NCBI RefSeq assembly: GCF_011058315.1
Contig: NZ_CP049298.1
Coordinates: forward strand, 1,736,001 to 1,800,000
DNA from: Chryseobacterium sp. POL2
GTDB taxonomy: Bacteria; Bacteroidota; Bacteroidia; Flavobacteriales; Weeksellaceae
Direction of reading: 5' to 3'
DNA: 64,000 nucleotides
Below the pieces are notes generated by a model. The model saw only the letters and a list, made by a program, of their open reading frames with translations. It did not search any database and had not been told where the DNA came from. Both the position numbers and the translations under genes were made by a program. The first letter of the stretch is position 1. Each line of letters opens with the position of its first letter. Below, in pieces: positions 1-8,879 of this stretch.

Positions 1-644
1 TCGCCCTCCAACTGACCAGAAACCGTAAGGTTAGTCTTTCTACCAAAGAAGTCCTGGCTATAGTCGATCGCGCCGTCTTCGTCTCTCGGAATATTATTTA
101 GATCAAAATTAGTTACGCCAAACATTTCTCCCGCTCCTTCTGCATCGGCTCCCGTAACAATGGGTGTGTTGATATAGAAAAATTGGTTTTGGTTAAAATA
201 CTGGTGAATTGCAAAACTAATAGCATGACGAATTCTGAAAACGGCTCCAAACAAATTGGTTCTGAATCTAAGATGCGCTTGCTCGCGTAGTTTTTCTAAA
301 CTATGTTTTTTAGGTTGCAAAATTGTCGATTGCAATTCCTCGGTAAAGTTTTCTCCAAGAATTGTAATTTTTTTCGCAATGAGTTCTACAGTTTGCCCAG
401 CACCTTGACTTTCTACCACTTCACCAGTTATTTTCAGAGAGGCTGCTGTATTGATATTTTTGATAATGTTTTCATCAAAATTTTCGAAGTCTACTACCAC
501 CTGCAAATTATTGATGGTAGAACCGTCGTTAAGTGCAATAAAACGATTAGAACGGAATGCTCTAACCCAACCGTAAACTGTAATGTCGTGATGTAAAACT
601 TTCTTGTAATCTGTTAAAAGATCTTTAATTGTTTGCTTTTTCAT
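1..644 (-). CDS. asnS: Asparaginyl-tRNA synthetase, N-terminal part (runs off window)
   Basis: Class II aminoacyl-tRNA synthetase that charges tRNA-Asn. The open frame runs from an ATG at 644 to the window edge, giving about 214 residues without the C-terminus. Translation starts MKKQTIKDLL and shows the OB-fold anticodon-binding domain (YGWVRAFRSNRF, then LNDGS) in roughly the first 110 residues. The beginning of the class II catalytic core follows, with RFRTNLFGAVFRIRH and FFYINTPIVTGADAEGAGEMF. The latter matches the asparaginyl/aspartyl motif 2 neighbourhood, and the later NLTVSGQLEG is typical of AsnS. The AspS alternative is less likely because of the short N-terminal OB fold and the GAGEMF wording. 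Confidence 0.95.
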   Translation of the reverse strand, partial: MKKQTIKDLLTDYKKVLHHDITVYGWVRAFRSNRFIALNDGSTINNLQVVVDFENFDENIIKNINTAASLKITGEVVESQGAGQTVELIAKKITILGENFTEELQSTILQPKKHSLEKLREQAHLRFRTNLFGAVFRIRHAISFAIHQYFNQNQFFYINTPIVTGADAEGAGEMFGVTNFDLNNIPRDEDGAIDYSQDFFGRKTNLTVSGQLEG

Positions 645-959
645 TATCAAAAATTAATGTCCACAAAGTTATGAAATTAATATGCTTCTGCCCATTAACT
701 ATTGCAGTAAATATTTTTTTTAAGAGATTTTTCTTGTCGAATTTTTCTTGCGTGGTAACAACTAAAGTATCGTAATGCAATTTTGGAAAAAATAACAATG
801 AAAACTCATCTTAAAAATAAACTTTAAAAATCTTTAGTAATAATTCCTAACAATTGAAATTTCAAAATCTCTAAAATAACGCAAGAAATCGCGATAGAGT
901 TTTGTTTTTTAACACGATGAAAGAAAATAAATATTTCGAGAAACGAGATAATTTAGAAA
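645..959. other. Intergenic region between rimM end and asnS start
   Basis: This AT-rich stretch holds the upstream region of asnS, including the -7-like element, and the trailer of rimM. No coding frame, tRNA or strong hairpin is visible. Confidence 0.5.
664..671 (-). promoter_or_regulatory. Candidate -7 element of asnS promoter
   Basis: On the minus strand the bases read TAACTTTG, matching the Bacteroidota -7 consensus TAnnTTTG, 19 bases before the asnS ATG. No clear TTG -33 element is visible at the usual distance, so this is a partial match only. Confidence 0.4.
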
Positions 960-1502
960 TTACTCATCTTTTTTGGAATCCGTTAAAAAAACATCCATCA
1001 AACCATCTGGCAATTGCATTTGGATATATTTTTCGTCACGGTTAACTTCAAGAATCCAATCTTTGATAATCGGAATAACAACATCACGATCTGCCAATTT
1101 TAACATAAAATAATGTTGAGCCGTTTGGTCATTCACAGATTGAATTATTCCACAAGATTTTCCATCTTCTTCGCGAATCTCGAAGCCGACAATCTCGTGA
1201 TAATAAAATTGTTTACCGGACAGTTTCGGTAAAGTAGAAAGAGGAAGATAGACATCTTTCCCAAGAACCTGTTCTGCTAAAGCTTCGGTAACATTTTTGA
1301 ACAAAATATTAAGCGCATCAGTCTTGCTCCAAGATGTTTTTTCAATAAAAAAAGGAACCAATAATCCGTTGATTTCAACGAATATTGATTCCAATTTATT
1401 GTAAAGTTCGGGTTGATCGGTATCCAATTTCAGGATCACGTTACCCGCTAATCCGTGCTTACGCGTAATTTTTCCTAAAAAGTAACAGTCTTCCTTACGC
1501 AT
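960..1502 (-). CDS. rimM: Ribosome maturation factor RimM
   Basis: Assists assembly of the 30S subunit head and binds S19. The product has 180 residues, the usual family length. The N-terminal RimM barrel begins CYFLGKITRKHGLAGNVILK (G-K-I-x-x-x-H-G-L-x-G motif, residues 6-26). The C-terminal PRC-barrel-like half contains the YHEIVGFEI and VIPIIKDWILEVN segments. It lies 12 bases downstream of rpsP on the same strand, the standard rpsP-rimM operon, and has no promoter of its own in that gap. The usual downstream partner trmD is not found next to it here. Confidence 0.95.
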   Translation of the reverse strand: MRKEDCYFLGKITRKHGLAGNVILKLDTDQPELYNKLESIFVEINGLLVPFFIEKTSWSKTDALNILFKNVTEALAEQVLGKDVYLPLSTLPKLSGKQFYYHEIVGFEIREEDGKSCGIIQSVNDQTAQHYFMLKLADRDVVIPIIKDWILEVNRDEKYIQMQLPDGLMDVFLTDSKKDE

Positions 1503-1514
1503 AATATCAGATTA

Positions 1515-2072
1515 TTAAGCTTCTGTATTTTCTTCAGCAGCAGCTTCTCCTTCTGCAGGGGCTTCTGTAGTTTCTTCAACTGGTGCGTTAGCAGCTTCTT
1601 CAGCAGCTTTTGCGTCAGCCTCAGCTTGTGCAACTGCAGCCAATCTAGCTTCGTTTACTTTAGCTTCAGCTTCCAAAGCAGCTTTTTTAGCATCGGCTTT
1701 TGCTTTAGCCAAACCTTCAGCTTTACCTTGTACTTTTGATTCTTTACCTTCTACCCAAGCAGCGAATCTCTTCTCAGCTTCAGCTTCATCGAAAGCACCT
1801 TTAGCAACACCACCTTGTAAGTGTTTTTTGTAAAGAGCTCCTTTGTAAGATAAAATTGCTCTAGCAGTATCAGACGGTTGAGCACCTTTGTTTAACCACT
1901 CTACAGCAGCATCAACATCCAAATTGATAGTTGCAGGGTTAGTAATAGGATTGTAAGTACCGATTTTCTCGATGAATTTACCATCTCTCTTAGCTCTTGA
2001 ATCTGCTACTACGATGTGGAAAAAAGGCTTACCTTTTGACCCGTGTCTTTGTAATCTAATTTTTACTGACAT
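1515..2072 (-). CDS. rpsP: 30S ribosomal protein S16 with long acidic/alanine-rich tail
   Basis: Primary 16S rRNA-binding protein of the small subunit. Residues 1-80 are a clear S16 core ([20 protein letters not shown] and KIGTYNP). From about residue 110 the protein continues into an Ala/Glu/Lys-rich extension that takes it to 185 residues, against roughly 80-100 in many bacteria; such tails are common in Bacteroidota S16. It is the first gene of the rpsP-rimM operon and has a TAnnTTTG element 49 bases upstream. Confidence 0.95.
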   Translation of the reverse strand: MSVKIRLQRHGSKGKPFFHIVVADSRAKRDGKFIEKIGTYNPITNPATINLDVDAAVEWLNKGAQPSDTARAILSYKGALYKKHLQGGVAKGAFDEAEAEKRFAAWVEGKESKVQGKAEGLAKAKADAKKAALEAEAKVNEARLAAVAQAEADAKAAEEAANAPVEETTEAPAEGEAAAEENTEA

Positions 2073-2120
2073 ATTGTTTTAATTTTTGGGATCACGTCCC
2101 GGTTAAATTTTAATAGTGTG

Positions 2121-2128
2121 CAAAGATA
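2121..2128 (-). promoter_or_regulatory. Candidate -7 element of rpsP-rimM operon
   Basis: The minus strand reads TATCTTTG, an exact TAnnTTTG match 49 bases before the rpsP start. The upstream -33 region is A/T-rich without a clear TTG. Confidence 0.5.
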
Positions 2129-2194
2129 ATAAATTCTTTTAATTTTAAAATTAATTATCAAAACTATTTTATTTAATCTAAAAAAATCTATCAA

Positions 2195-2704
2195 CTACAA
2201 ACCTCCCATATAGAAAAGCCCTAGACATTTTTGATTTTCTTCAATTTTCAAAGATTCTTGGAGATGATTGACCACAGCCGAAGAACTCCAATAGCACCCA
2301 ATTCTGTTGGCTGTACATGTTAGATACATATTTTGCACAGCCATCGCTGTAGCAGCAATTTCTTCCCACTCGGGCACCAAAGGACTGAACTCACAAACGA
2401 TAGAAATCACAATATTGGCTTTGCTTATTTTGAAACCAATATCCTGATATTTTTTCTCTAAAAAAATTTGTGGTGGCGTTGTGTCTTTATAAATCGATTG
2501 TAATTCTTCGCCTAATAACTGCTTTTCTTCACCTCGAAAAATCTTGAAACGCCAAGGTTTTGTTCTCTTATGATTGGGCGCCAAAACTGCTGCACCCAAG
2601 ATATCTTCCAAAATATGCTCCGGAATTGGCGCTTCTGCGTAATCTTTTGGAAAGACACTTCTTCGCTCTTCGATGATATGTTTTAAAATTTTCGCATTTT
2701 CCAT
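2195..2704 (-). CDS. Nitroreductase family protein
   Basis: FMN-dependent oxidoreductase fold of 169 residues. Family features are the N-terminal IIEERRSVFPKDY segment, the APNHKRTKPWRFKIF flavin-binding stretch (about residues 42-56), and EIAATAMAVQNMYLTC followed by GCYWSS (about residues 115-141). The natural substrate cannot be told from sequence. The C-terminus stops abruptly at FYMGGL, a few residues earlier than I would expect for this subfamily, so a small C-terminal truncation is possible. Confidence 0.85.
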   Translation of the reverse strand: MENAKILKHIIEERRSVFPKDYAEAPIPEHILEDILGAAVLAPNHKRTKPWRFKIFRGEEKQLLGEELQSIYKDTTPPQIFLEKKYQDIGFKISKANIVISIVCEFSPLVPEWEEIAATAMAVQNMYLTCTANRIGCYWSSSAVVNHLQESLKIEENQKCLGLFYMGGL

Positions 2705-2739
2705 AATACAAAAATACGAATAGATTAGCGATTTTTAAT

Positions 2740-3242
2740 TTAAGTTTTATAAATATAGTATTGTACAGCTTCCTGATTATCAAGCAATATATCTTTACAA
2801 TATGTCATGCCGCAATTCTCCAAAACCTTTATTGATGCCAAATTATCTTTCATCGCACGTCCGATAATTTCGTTGAGATTCAGCACAGAAAAAGCACAAT
2901 ACACACAAGCCTTGGCTGTTTCGGTTGCAATGCCTTGATTCCAAAATTCTTCAAAAATATGGAAACCCAAATCCACTTCATGCGTTTGAAAATCTCTTTT
3001 CAAGCCACACCAACCTAAGCATTCTAGCCTTTGCTTATCGACAATTGCCCATCTTCCAAATCCATGTTTTGGGTATTCTTTATAATTTTGAAGAAAATTT
3101 TGCGCTTCTTCCACCTCAGAAAAAGCTTTATCACCAGTATATTTTAAAACATTAGGATTGCTATTAAGTTCAAAAAAGAATGACGCATCATTTTCTGTTA
3201 ACTCTCGAAGAAAAAACGATTGGTTTCAATTATAATCTTCAT
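2740..3242 (-). pseudogene. GNAT N-acetyltransferase, frameshifted near the N-terminus
   Basis: The frame covering 2740-3114 encodes a RimJ/RimL-type GNAT domain (LGFHIFEEFWNQGIATET acetyl-CoA loop, then ASIKVLENCGM). An intact start is missing in that frame. Upstream, the ATG at 3242 begins MKIIIETNRFF, the usual GNAT beginning, but reads into a stop. Adding one T to the run of six Ts (plus strand As 3211-3216) joins the two into a continuous protein beginning MKIIIETNRFFLRELTENDA. This is either a real one-base deletion or a homopolymer sequencing error. Without repair the remaining frame lacks the first beta strand. Confidence 0.7.
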
Positions 3243-3244
3243 TA

Positions 3245-3700
3245 TTATAAAATCTCTTCGATACGTTGATGGATTTTATTCAAAATAAACTCGTCCCCTG
3301 CGCGCATGCCAAGCATTTTTTGAGCAATAGGACTTTCTTCCGAAATCGCATAAAACCGATCTCCTTCAAAGAAAAACTCACCTAACGACACCGAAATATA
3401 AAATCTCGCTTTATTGGTAATAACAACAGAACCCAATTGTACTTTCTCAAACTCGGTATTCACCACTTTTGCCATCGCTTTTTGCATAGTATAAAAACCG
3501 CCCAACTGCTTTTGCAGTTGATAAATCTCTTCCTGAGCTTCCTCTCGGACGCTATCATATTTTGGCGTTTTCTTAATATCGCGACTTGCTTCTATTGTAA
3601 AATCAATAAACTTTTCAAGCTTACTAATTTTCTCCGAAAGCATTGTCATAATGTGGCTTCGCAACGCACTTTTCACATAGCCTAACTTCTGCATAAACAT
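3245..3700 (-). CDS. GreA/GreB-like transcription elongation factor family protein
   Basis: The protein has 151 residues. The N-terminal half is helical and charged (residues about 10-80), consistent with a coiled coil. The C-terminal half, GSVVITNKARFYISVSLGEF through SPIAQKMLGMRAGDEF, matches the FKBP-like domain of Gre/Rnk factors that docks on RNA polymerase. The acidic tip residues of true GreA (a DE pair at the coiled-coil end) are not obvious, so transcript-cleavage activity is uncertain. An inhibitory or Rnk-like role is equally possible. It sits directly behind the broken GNAT gene. Confidence 0.6.
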   Translation of the reverse strand: MFMQKLGYVKSALRSHIMTMLSEKISKLEKFIDFTIEASRDIKKTPKYDSVREEAQEEIYQLQKQLGGFYTMQKAMAKVVNTEFEKVQLGSVVITNKARFYISVSLGEFFFEGDRFYAISEESPIAQKMLGMRAGDEFILNKIHQRIEEIL

Positions 3701-3776
3701 TAATATTTAAACTAAATATAAAACAATTTAATAAAAAGATTAATCCGAATCATAGGTTTTTACTATTCACAAAAAA

Positions 3777-4226
3777 TTATAAAGAAATTCCCCCGAATCG
3801 TATAAAACTTCCTACCAGCAAAAATCCAACGCCCAACAAAGTCACACAAATAATATGAAAAGCCATTAAAGGAAGGCTTTTAGGAGACAATTTAGGAAGC
3901 ACAAAAAAGTTGGCGCTTATCGCAAACATCACCGTAATCAATAGAAATAAAAGCTTAATAGAAATTGCTGTTTCCAAAGGATTCGAATAATGAAACCAAT
4001 CCTGAAATTTCACCCCAAATTGATACGACATCCAAACGCCAGTAATCACCATCACCAAAAGCGCGGGAATGCCTATTTTCTCGTATTTTCTTTCAAAATT
4101 TAAAAGAATTTCGGGGTCTTTTTTCTTTAAAACTTCTGGTAAAATTCCTATCGCCAAAACCAAATGTCCGCCCACCCAAATGCAGGCTCCCAAAAGGTGA
4201 AATATTAAAAGTAAATGATGTGACAT
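3777..4226 (-). CDS. CopD-like four-helix inner-membrane protein
   Basis: The product has 149 residues from the ATG at 4226; an upstream in-frame TTG would add two residues. Four hydrophobic segments are visible. The first carries a His followed by GACIWVGGHLVL, the pattern seen in CopD/YtfJ-neighbour membrane proteins proposed to handle copper or heme. A second His-containing segment (FHIICVTLLGVGF) lies in the last helix. A role in metal transport is family-level inference; no operon partner supports it here. Confidence 0.5.
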   Translation of the reverse strand: MSHHLLLIFHLLGACIWVGGHLVLAIGILPEVLKKKDPEILLNFERKYEKIGIPALLVMVITGVWMSYQFGVKFQDWFHYSNPLETAISIKLLFLLITVMFAISANFFVLPKLSPKSLPLMAFHIICVTLLGVGFLLVGSFIRFGGISL

Positions 4227-4533
4227 TTTCAAAAATTATACCTCAAAAATACTCATTTTCTAGCTTAATTCTTAAGTTTTGGGCGCAAAATTCCGGCTGT
4301 CACTAGTCGCTTTCCAAGCCTTTGCTCAGCCAAGCTTTTGGAAGAGCTCCAACATGCCGTTCCATCCGGTGCGCAATTTTGTCATAAATTGACATTTGGG
4401 CATTATCTTTGAGAAAATATAATTTGTCATTTTGAACGAACATTGAGCTTGTCGAAATGAAAGTGAGAAATCTTAAAACTAGATTCATCGTTCCTTGGAA
4501 TCACAAAAAAAAAAGAATTAATACAAAAAAAAT
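4227..4533. other. Intergenic region with dispersed-repeat fragment
   Basis: No convincing gene. Around 4428-4462 is a stretch which, read on the minus strand, says TTTCGACAAGCTCAATG, a short sequence of the kind scattered between genes in this family. The 61-codon frame here has no recognisable features and overlaps this repeat. Confidence 0.4.
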
Positions 4534-6687
4534 ATGAACATACTAACTCAAAACTTCAATACACCATTTCATACCGCACCTTTTGATCAAATAAAAAACG
4601 AAGATTATCTTCCCGCATTCAAAGAATTAATTTCAGAATCTGAGAAAGAAATCAACGATATTGTCAACAATCCAGCAGCGCCAACTTTTGAAAACACCAT
4701 CGAAGCCATGGCATATTCGGGAGAAAAACTGGATGTGGTTTCCAATATTTTTTTCAATCTCAATTCCGCAGAAACCAATGATGAAATCCAAAAGATTGCA
4801 CAAGAAGTTTCCCCACTTTTAACAGAATTTTCATCTAAAATTTCTCAAAACGAAAAACTCTTCGAAAGAATTAAAAAAGTGTTTGACGAAATGAGTTTAC
4901 GAATTCCATCTGACAAAAAAAATCAAGATAAAAGTGCAGATGAAAAAGACAATTACAAGCTCAACGAAGAACAACAAATGCTTCTTAATGAGACTTACAA
5001 AGGTTTTGTAAGAAGTGGCGCTTTGCTGAATGAGGAGGATAAAAAGAAATTGGAGAAAATTAATATCGATTTATCCACGAAGTCGCTTCAGTTTGGACAA
5101 AATGCTTTGGCCGCAACCAATGCATATTTCAAACATATCACCAAAAAAGACGATTTGGCGGGAATTCCAGACGCGATTTTGTCTCAATATGAAGAGGAAG
5201 CTAAAGAAAGAAAGTTGGAAGGCTGGGTAGTCACTTTGCAATATCCGAGCTATGTTCCGTTCATGACTTATGCTGAAAATCGCGAATTAAGAAAGGAATT
5301 AGCGCTTGCTAACGGAAAAAAATCTTTCGATGGTGGCGAATTAGACAATCAGAATCTCATCAAAGAAATCATCACTTTAAAACAACAAAAAGCAGAATTG
5401 TTGGGCTATAAAAACTATGCTGACTACGTTTTAGAAGAAAGAATGGCAAAATCTCCAACCAAAGTTTTAGATTTTTTAAATGAACTTTTGATTAAAGCAA
5501 CGCCTTACGCGCAAAAAGAAATTGAGGAATTAAAAACTCTTGCAAAAGCCGACGGAATCGGGGAAATGCAAAGTTACGACCACGCTTTTTACGCTGAAAA
5601 ATTGCGTAAAGCGAAATACGATTTCAATGATGAGGAATTGAAACCTTATTTCCCGTTAAATCAAGTTCAGGATGCAGTTTTCACATTAGCAGGAAAACTT
5701 TTCGGACTGACTTTTAAAGAAGTTCACAATATTCCAAAATACCATGCTGATGTTCAAACCTATGAAGTTTATGAAGTTCAGAATCAAGAGCCAAGAGCCA
5801 AGAGTCAAGAATCAAGAGCCAAGAATCAAGATAACGAAAACCAACAGCCAATAACTGACAACCAACAACTAAAAGCCATCCTTTACACCGATTATTTCCC
5901 AAGAAAAGGAAAACGTGCGGGTGCTTGGATGACGAGTTATAAAAATCAATACACCAAAAACGGAGAAAATTCTCGACCACATATTTCAATTGTTTGTAAT
6001 TTCAGCAAACCCACGAAAGACACACCGAGTTTGTTAACCTTTCAAGAAGTAACAACACTTTTCCATGAATTTGGACATGCTTTGCATGGAATGTTGGCCA
6101 ATACACAATATCCGAATCTTTCAGGAACTTCGGTGAAATGGGATTTTGTGGAACTTCCTTCTCAATTTTTGGAGAATTTCTGCTACGAACCAGAATTTTT
6201 GAAAACTTTTGCTAAACATTATCAAACGGAAGAAGTTCTTCCTAACGATAAAATTGAAAAAATTGAACAGTCTAAAAACTTTATGGAAGGCTATCAAACG
6301 CTTCGTCAGTTAGGTTTCGGATTGTTGGATATGGCCTATCACACGCATCCTGAAGAGGTGAACGACATTAAATCTTTTGAGGATGCCCAAACTTTAAAAA
6401 CCTCTTTGTATCCTGTAAATCCAGAAACAGCGATGAGCCCTACTTTTTCGCATATTTTCCAAGGTGGTTATTCTGCAGGATATTATTCTTATAAATGGGC
6501 GGAAGTTTTGGATGCGGATGCTTTTGCGTATTTTAAAGAAACGGGAATTTTTAATCCAGAAACAGCGGCGAAATATAAAGTTTTGCTTTCTTCAGGCGGA
6601 ACAAAAGATCCAATGGAATTGTACAAAGCCTTCAGAGGCAGCGAACCTCAAGTTGAAAGCCTTTTGAAAAGAGCTTTTGGGGAGTAA
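4534..6687 (+). CDS. M3 family metallopeptidase (oligopeptidase A/Dcp type)
   Basis: Zinc oligopeptidase that trims short peptides in the cytoplasm or periplasm; no signal peptide is evident. It has 717 residues, slightly longer than the family norm. The zinc site is H511-E-F-G-H515, with the third ligand probably E540 in DFVELPSQFLEN. The C-terminal GGYSAGYYSYKWAEVLDAD substrate-loop motif is present. Residues about 416-448 are a Gln/Asn/Arg-rich insert encoded by a dispersed intergenic-type repeat (5779-5878) that keeps the frame. It lies just before TDYFPRKGKRAGAWM, a conserved segment, so the insert is probably a surface loop. Confidence 0.9.
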   Translation: MNILTQNFNTPFHTAPFDQIKNEDYLPAFKELISESEKEINDIVNNPAAPTFENTIEAMAYSGEKLDVVSNIFFNLNSAETNDEIQKIAQEVSPLLTEFSSKISQNEKLFERIKKVFDEMSLRIPSDKKNQDKSADEKDNYKLNEEQQMLLNETYKGFVRSGALLNEEDKKKLEKINIDLSTKSLQFGQNALAATNAYFKHITKKDDLAGIPDAILSQYEEEAKERKLEGWVVTLQYPSYVPFMTYAENRELRKELALANGKKSFDGGELDNQNLIKEIITLKQQKAELLGYKNYADYVLEERMAKSPTKVLDFLNELLIKATPYAQKEIEELKTLAKADGIGEMQSYDHAFYAEKLRKAKYDFNDEELKPYFPLNQVQDAVFTLAGKLFGLTFKEVHNIPKYHADVQTYEVYEVQNQEPRAKSQESRAKNQDNENQQPITDNQQLKAILYTDYFPRKGKRAGAWMTSYKNQYTKNGENSRPHISIVCNFSKPTKDTPSLLTFQEVTTLFHEFGHALHGMLANTQYPNLSGTSVKWDFVELPSQFLENFCYEPEFLKTFAKHYQTEEVLPNDKIEKIEQSKNFMEGYQTLRQLGFGLLDMAYHTHPEEVNDIKSFEDAQTLKTSLYPVNPETAMSPTFSHIFQGGYSAGYYSYKWAEVLDADAFAYFKETGIFNPETAAKYKVLLSSGGTKDPMELYKAFRGSEPQVESLLKRAFGE
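5779..5878. repeat. In-frame dispersed repeat inside the M3 peptidase gene
   Basis: Imperfect tandem copies of AATCAAGAGCCAAGA-like units (three or four) are followed by CCAACAGCCAATAACTGACA and CCAACAACTAAAAGCC-like units. On the minus strand the units read TTGGCTCTTGATTCTTG. Such units normally sit between genes. Here they encode QEPRAKSQESRAKNQ-type residues without a stop. Confidence 0.65.
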
Positions 6688-6702
6688 AAAACAAACTTGC
6701 AG

Positions 6703-6738
6703 CCTTGTCAAGGCTTAAAACATTGACAAGGTTTTTTT
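6703..6738 (+). terminator. Rho-independent terminator after the M3 peptidase gene
   Basis: Stem CCTTGTCA (6703-6710) pairs with TGACAAGG (6724-6731), followed by a run of seven Ts. It lies 16 bases after the stop codon. Confidence 0.85.
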
Positions 6739-6766
6739 CTAACCTCTAACCTCTAATTTCTAAACT

Positions 6767-7144
6767 ATGCTTTGTCCTTGTTGCTCAGGAAAATCCTACA
6801 CCGAATGTTGTGAAACATTTCACTTGAAAAAGAAAATTCCCAATTCTGCGGAACAGCTGATGCGTTCTCGGTATTCTGCTTACGCAATCCCCAATGGAGA
6901 CTATTTAATGGAAACCACACTTCCCAGTGAAAGAAAATATCATGACAAAATGGAAATGGAAGCATGGGGAAAAACAAACACTTGGACAAAACTGGAAATT
7001 GTGAGCAAACCTTCTGAAAATAAAGTAGAATTTAAAGCTTATTTTACAGATTCTGAAGGTGAAAACCAAGTTCATCACGAGCTTTCAAAATTTAAGAAAA
7101 TCCAAAATCGTTGGTTTTATGTTTCTGGGGAATTTATGGATTAG
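6767..7144 (+). CDS. YchJ-like SEC-C motif protein
   Basis: Small 125-residue protein of unknown biochemical role. The N-terminus MLCPCCSGKSYTECC is a SEC-C zinc-binding motif (C3, C5, and the C14-C15 pair). This is followed by AEQLMRSRYSAYA, the hallmark of the YchJ/UPF0225 family. The remainder folds like an NTF2-type domain in relatives. It stands alone, behind the terminator of the previous gene. Confidence 0.8.
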   Translation: MLCPCCSGKSYTECCETFHLKKKIPNSAEQLMRSRYSAYAIPNGDYLMETTLPSERKYHDKMEMEAWGKTNTWTKLEIVSKPSENKVEFKAYFTDSEGENQVHHELSKFKKIQNRWFYVSGEFMD

Positions 7145-7146
7145 TT

Positions 7147-7386
7147 CTAGTTTTTTTTCTTTTTTTGTCTCAAAACATACAAATACAAACTTTCCACTTT
7201 AGCTCGTGCCCAAGGTGTTTTTCGTAAGAATTTAAGAGATGAAGAAACACTCGGATTTTCACCTGTGAAGCATCGGATGTTGATTTGTTTGCCCAATTCT
7301 CCATAACCTTTGTAGTACTCCAAGAGTTCTTCCAAAATAGCATCTAATCGTTTTCCGTGCAAAGGATCTTTTGAGTTTTGGTCCAT
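7147..7386 (-). CDS. VF530-family DNA-binding protein
   Basis: The 79-residue product starts at the ATG at 7386; the open frame continues upstream to 7611 but that part is not protein-like. The signature DPLHGKRLDAILEELLEYYG-like stretch, the INIRCF segment and SSLKFLRKTPWARAKVESLY identify the DUF2132/VF530 family, a small helical domain reported to bind DNA. It converges on the SEC-C gene and ends three bases from it. Confidence 0.85.
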   Translation of the reverse strand: MDQNSKDPLHGKRLDAILEELLEYYKGYGELGKQINIRCFTGENPSVSSSLKFLRKTPWARAKVESLYLYVLRQKKKKN

Positions 7387-7514
7387 AATTTTTTTTGTAA
7401 AAATACTAAAACTAAAGCCATTTTTAGAATGGATTAAATATTGATTTTTTTGAATAAAATAGTATTTTAGCAAGATTGGAAAAGCATTTAATTTGCTATG
7501 AAAATTGAGCCGAA

Positions 7515-7667
7515 ATGAGCAAAAACAACGAAGCCAACAGAAAAAATCACAAAAAGAAACTCGATCAAAAGAAACGTAAAATTCAGAATGCTGAGGCTGA
7601 AAGAAAAGCACGTTTAAAACAAATTAGAGAAGATTTTAAAGCGAAGGAAAGCAACGATAACAACTAA
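7515..7667 (+). CDS. Small basic hypothetical protein (50 residues)
   Basis: ATG at 7515 opens a 50-codon frame that is almost entirely Lys, Asn, Glu, Arg and Gln (MSKNNEANRKNHKKKLDQKK start). It is predicted to be one long charged helix. It ends seven bases before sbcD on the same strand, so it is probably co-transcribed with it. No family recognised. Confidence 0.5.
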   Translation: MSKNNEANRKNHKKKLDQKKRKIQNAEAERKARLKQIREDFKAKESNDNN

Positions 7668-7673
7668 TAATTT

Positions 7674-8879
7674 ATGAAAATTTTACATACTGCAGATTGG
7701 CATTTGGGCAAGCGTTTGGATAGTTTTTCCAGATTGGAAGAACAAATTGATGTCATGAATGAAATTGTTGCAATTGCTGATGAACAAAAGGTTGATGTCG
7801 TGTTGGTTGCTGGAGATTTGTTCGATAATTTTAATCCAAGTGTGGAAGCAGTGGAGTTGTTCTATAAAACCCTGAAAAAGCTTTCTAACAACGGAAAACG
7901 CCCAGTAATTGCCATTGCGGGAAATCACGATTCGCCCAGTTTAATAGATGCACCAGATCCTTTGGCAAGAGAATGTGGAATTATTTTTATTGGTTATCCA
8001 CAAGCGAAAATTCAGAAATTTGATTTAAATGATTTTAAAATCACAAAATCGGAAGAAGGCTTTTTAGAATTAAAACTAAGTGATTTTGATTATTCTATTC
8101 GTGTTATTCATACGCCTTACGCCAACGAAATCCGTTTAAAACAATATTTGGGCGAGAATAAAGAAGAAGCTTTGAATGAAGTTTTAGCCAATCATTGGAA
8201 GAAAATTGCCGATGAATTTTGTGATGAAAAGGGCGTGAATATTTTGACGACACATCTTTATATGAACAAGCGTGGCGCAGCACTTTTAGAAGAACCCGAA
8301 GGTGAAAAACCTATAAAAATAGGAAATGCAGACATGGTGTATTCTGAAGCAATTCCAACTCAAATTCAATATACAGCTTTGGGGCATTTGCATGCTTTTG
8401 CAAATATCGGCACAGAGGAAAAACCTGTTGTTTACAGCTCTTCACCTCTTTGTTATAGCTTTTCGGAAGCTGGGCAAACCAAATATGTTTCGGTCATCGA
8501 GGCTTTCCCAAACCAAGGCGTTTCCTTTAATAAAATTGAATTACAATCAGGTCGGAAAATGGTTCGAAAAAGCTTTGATAATATCGATGAAAGTATTGTT
8601 TGGCTCGAAGAAAATCCCAATACTTTGGTGGAACTTACAATTGAATCTGATTCGTTTTTAAAAGCTGAAGAACGAAAAAGAATTTACCAAAGTCACGATG
8701 GCATTATTTATTTAATTCCAAAAGTTAAAAATAATGAAAATCAAAATTTTACAACTCAAGAAATCGACATCAGCAAAGATTTAGAAACTCTTTTCATTGA
8801 TTATTTCAAATCAAAAAACGCGAACCAAGAACCCAATGAAGAACTTATGAAAATTCTTCAAGAAATTAAACAAGCCTAA
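7674..8879 (+). CDS. sbcD: Exonuclease SbcCD subunit D (Mre11-like nuclease)
   Basis: Mn-dependent nuclease subunit of the SbcCD complex, which processes hairpins and blocked double-strand ends. It has 401 residues. Metallophosphoesterase motifs run in order: TADWHLGKRLD (D8, H10), VAGDLFDNFNPS, IAGNHDSP, TTHLYMN and ALGHLHAF. The stop codon TAA is directly followed by the ATG of sbcC, so the two are translationally coupled. Confidence 0.95.
   Translation: MKILHTADWHLGKRLDSFSRLEEQIDVMNEIVAIADEQKVDVVLVAGDLFDNFNPSVEAVELFYKTLKKLSNNGKRPVIAIAGNHDSPSLIDAPDPLARECGIIFIGYPQAKIQKFDLNDFKITKSEEGFLELKLSDFDYSIRVIHTPYANEIRLKQYLGENKEEALNEVLANHWKKIADEFCDEKGVNILTTHLYMNKRGAALLEEPEGEKPIKIGNADMVYSEAIPTQIQYTALGHLHAFANIGTEEKPVVYSSSPLCYSFSEAGQTKYVSVIEAFPNQGVSFNKIELQSGRKMVRKSFDNIDESIVWLEENPNTLVELTIESDSFLKAEERKRIYQSHDGIIYLIPKVKNNENQNFTTQEIDISKDLETLFIDYFKSKNANQEPNEELMKILQEIKQA

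Noticed and set aside
303-596. 97-codon plus-strand frame
   Set aside because: It lies wholly inside asnS on the opposite strand and has no protein family features.
4303-4488. 61-codon minus-strand frame
   Set aside because: Covers a dispersed-repeat fragment, has no recognisable signal or domain, and no sensible promoter.
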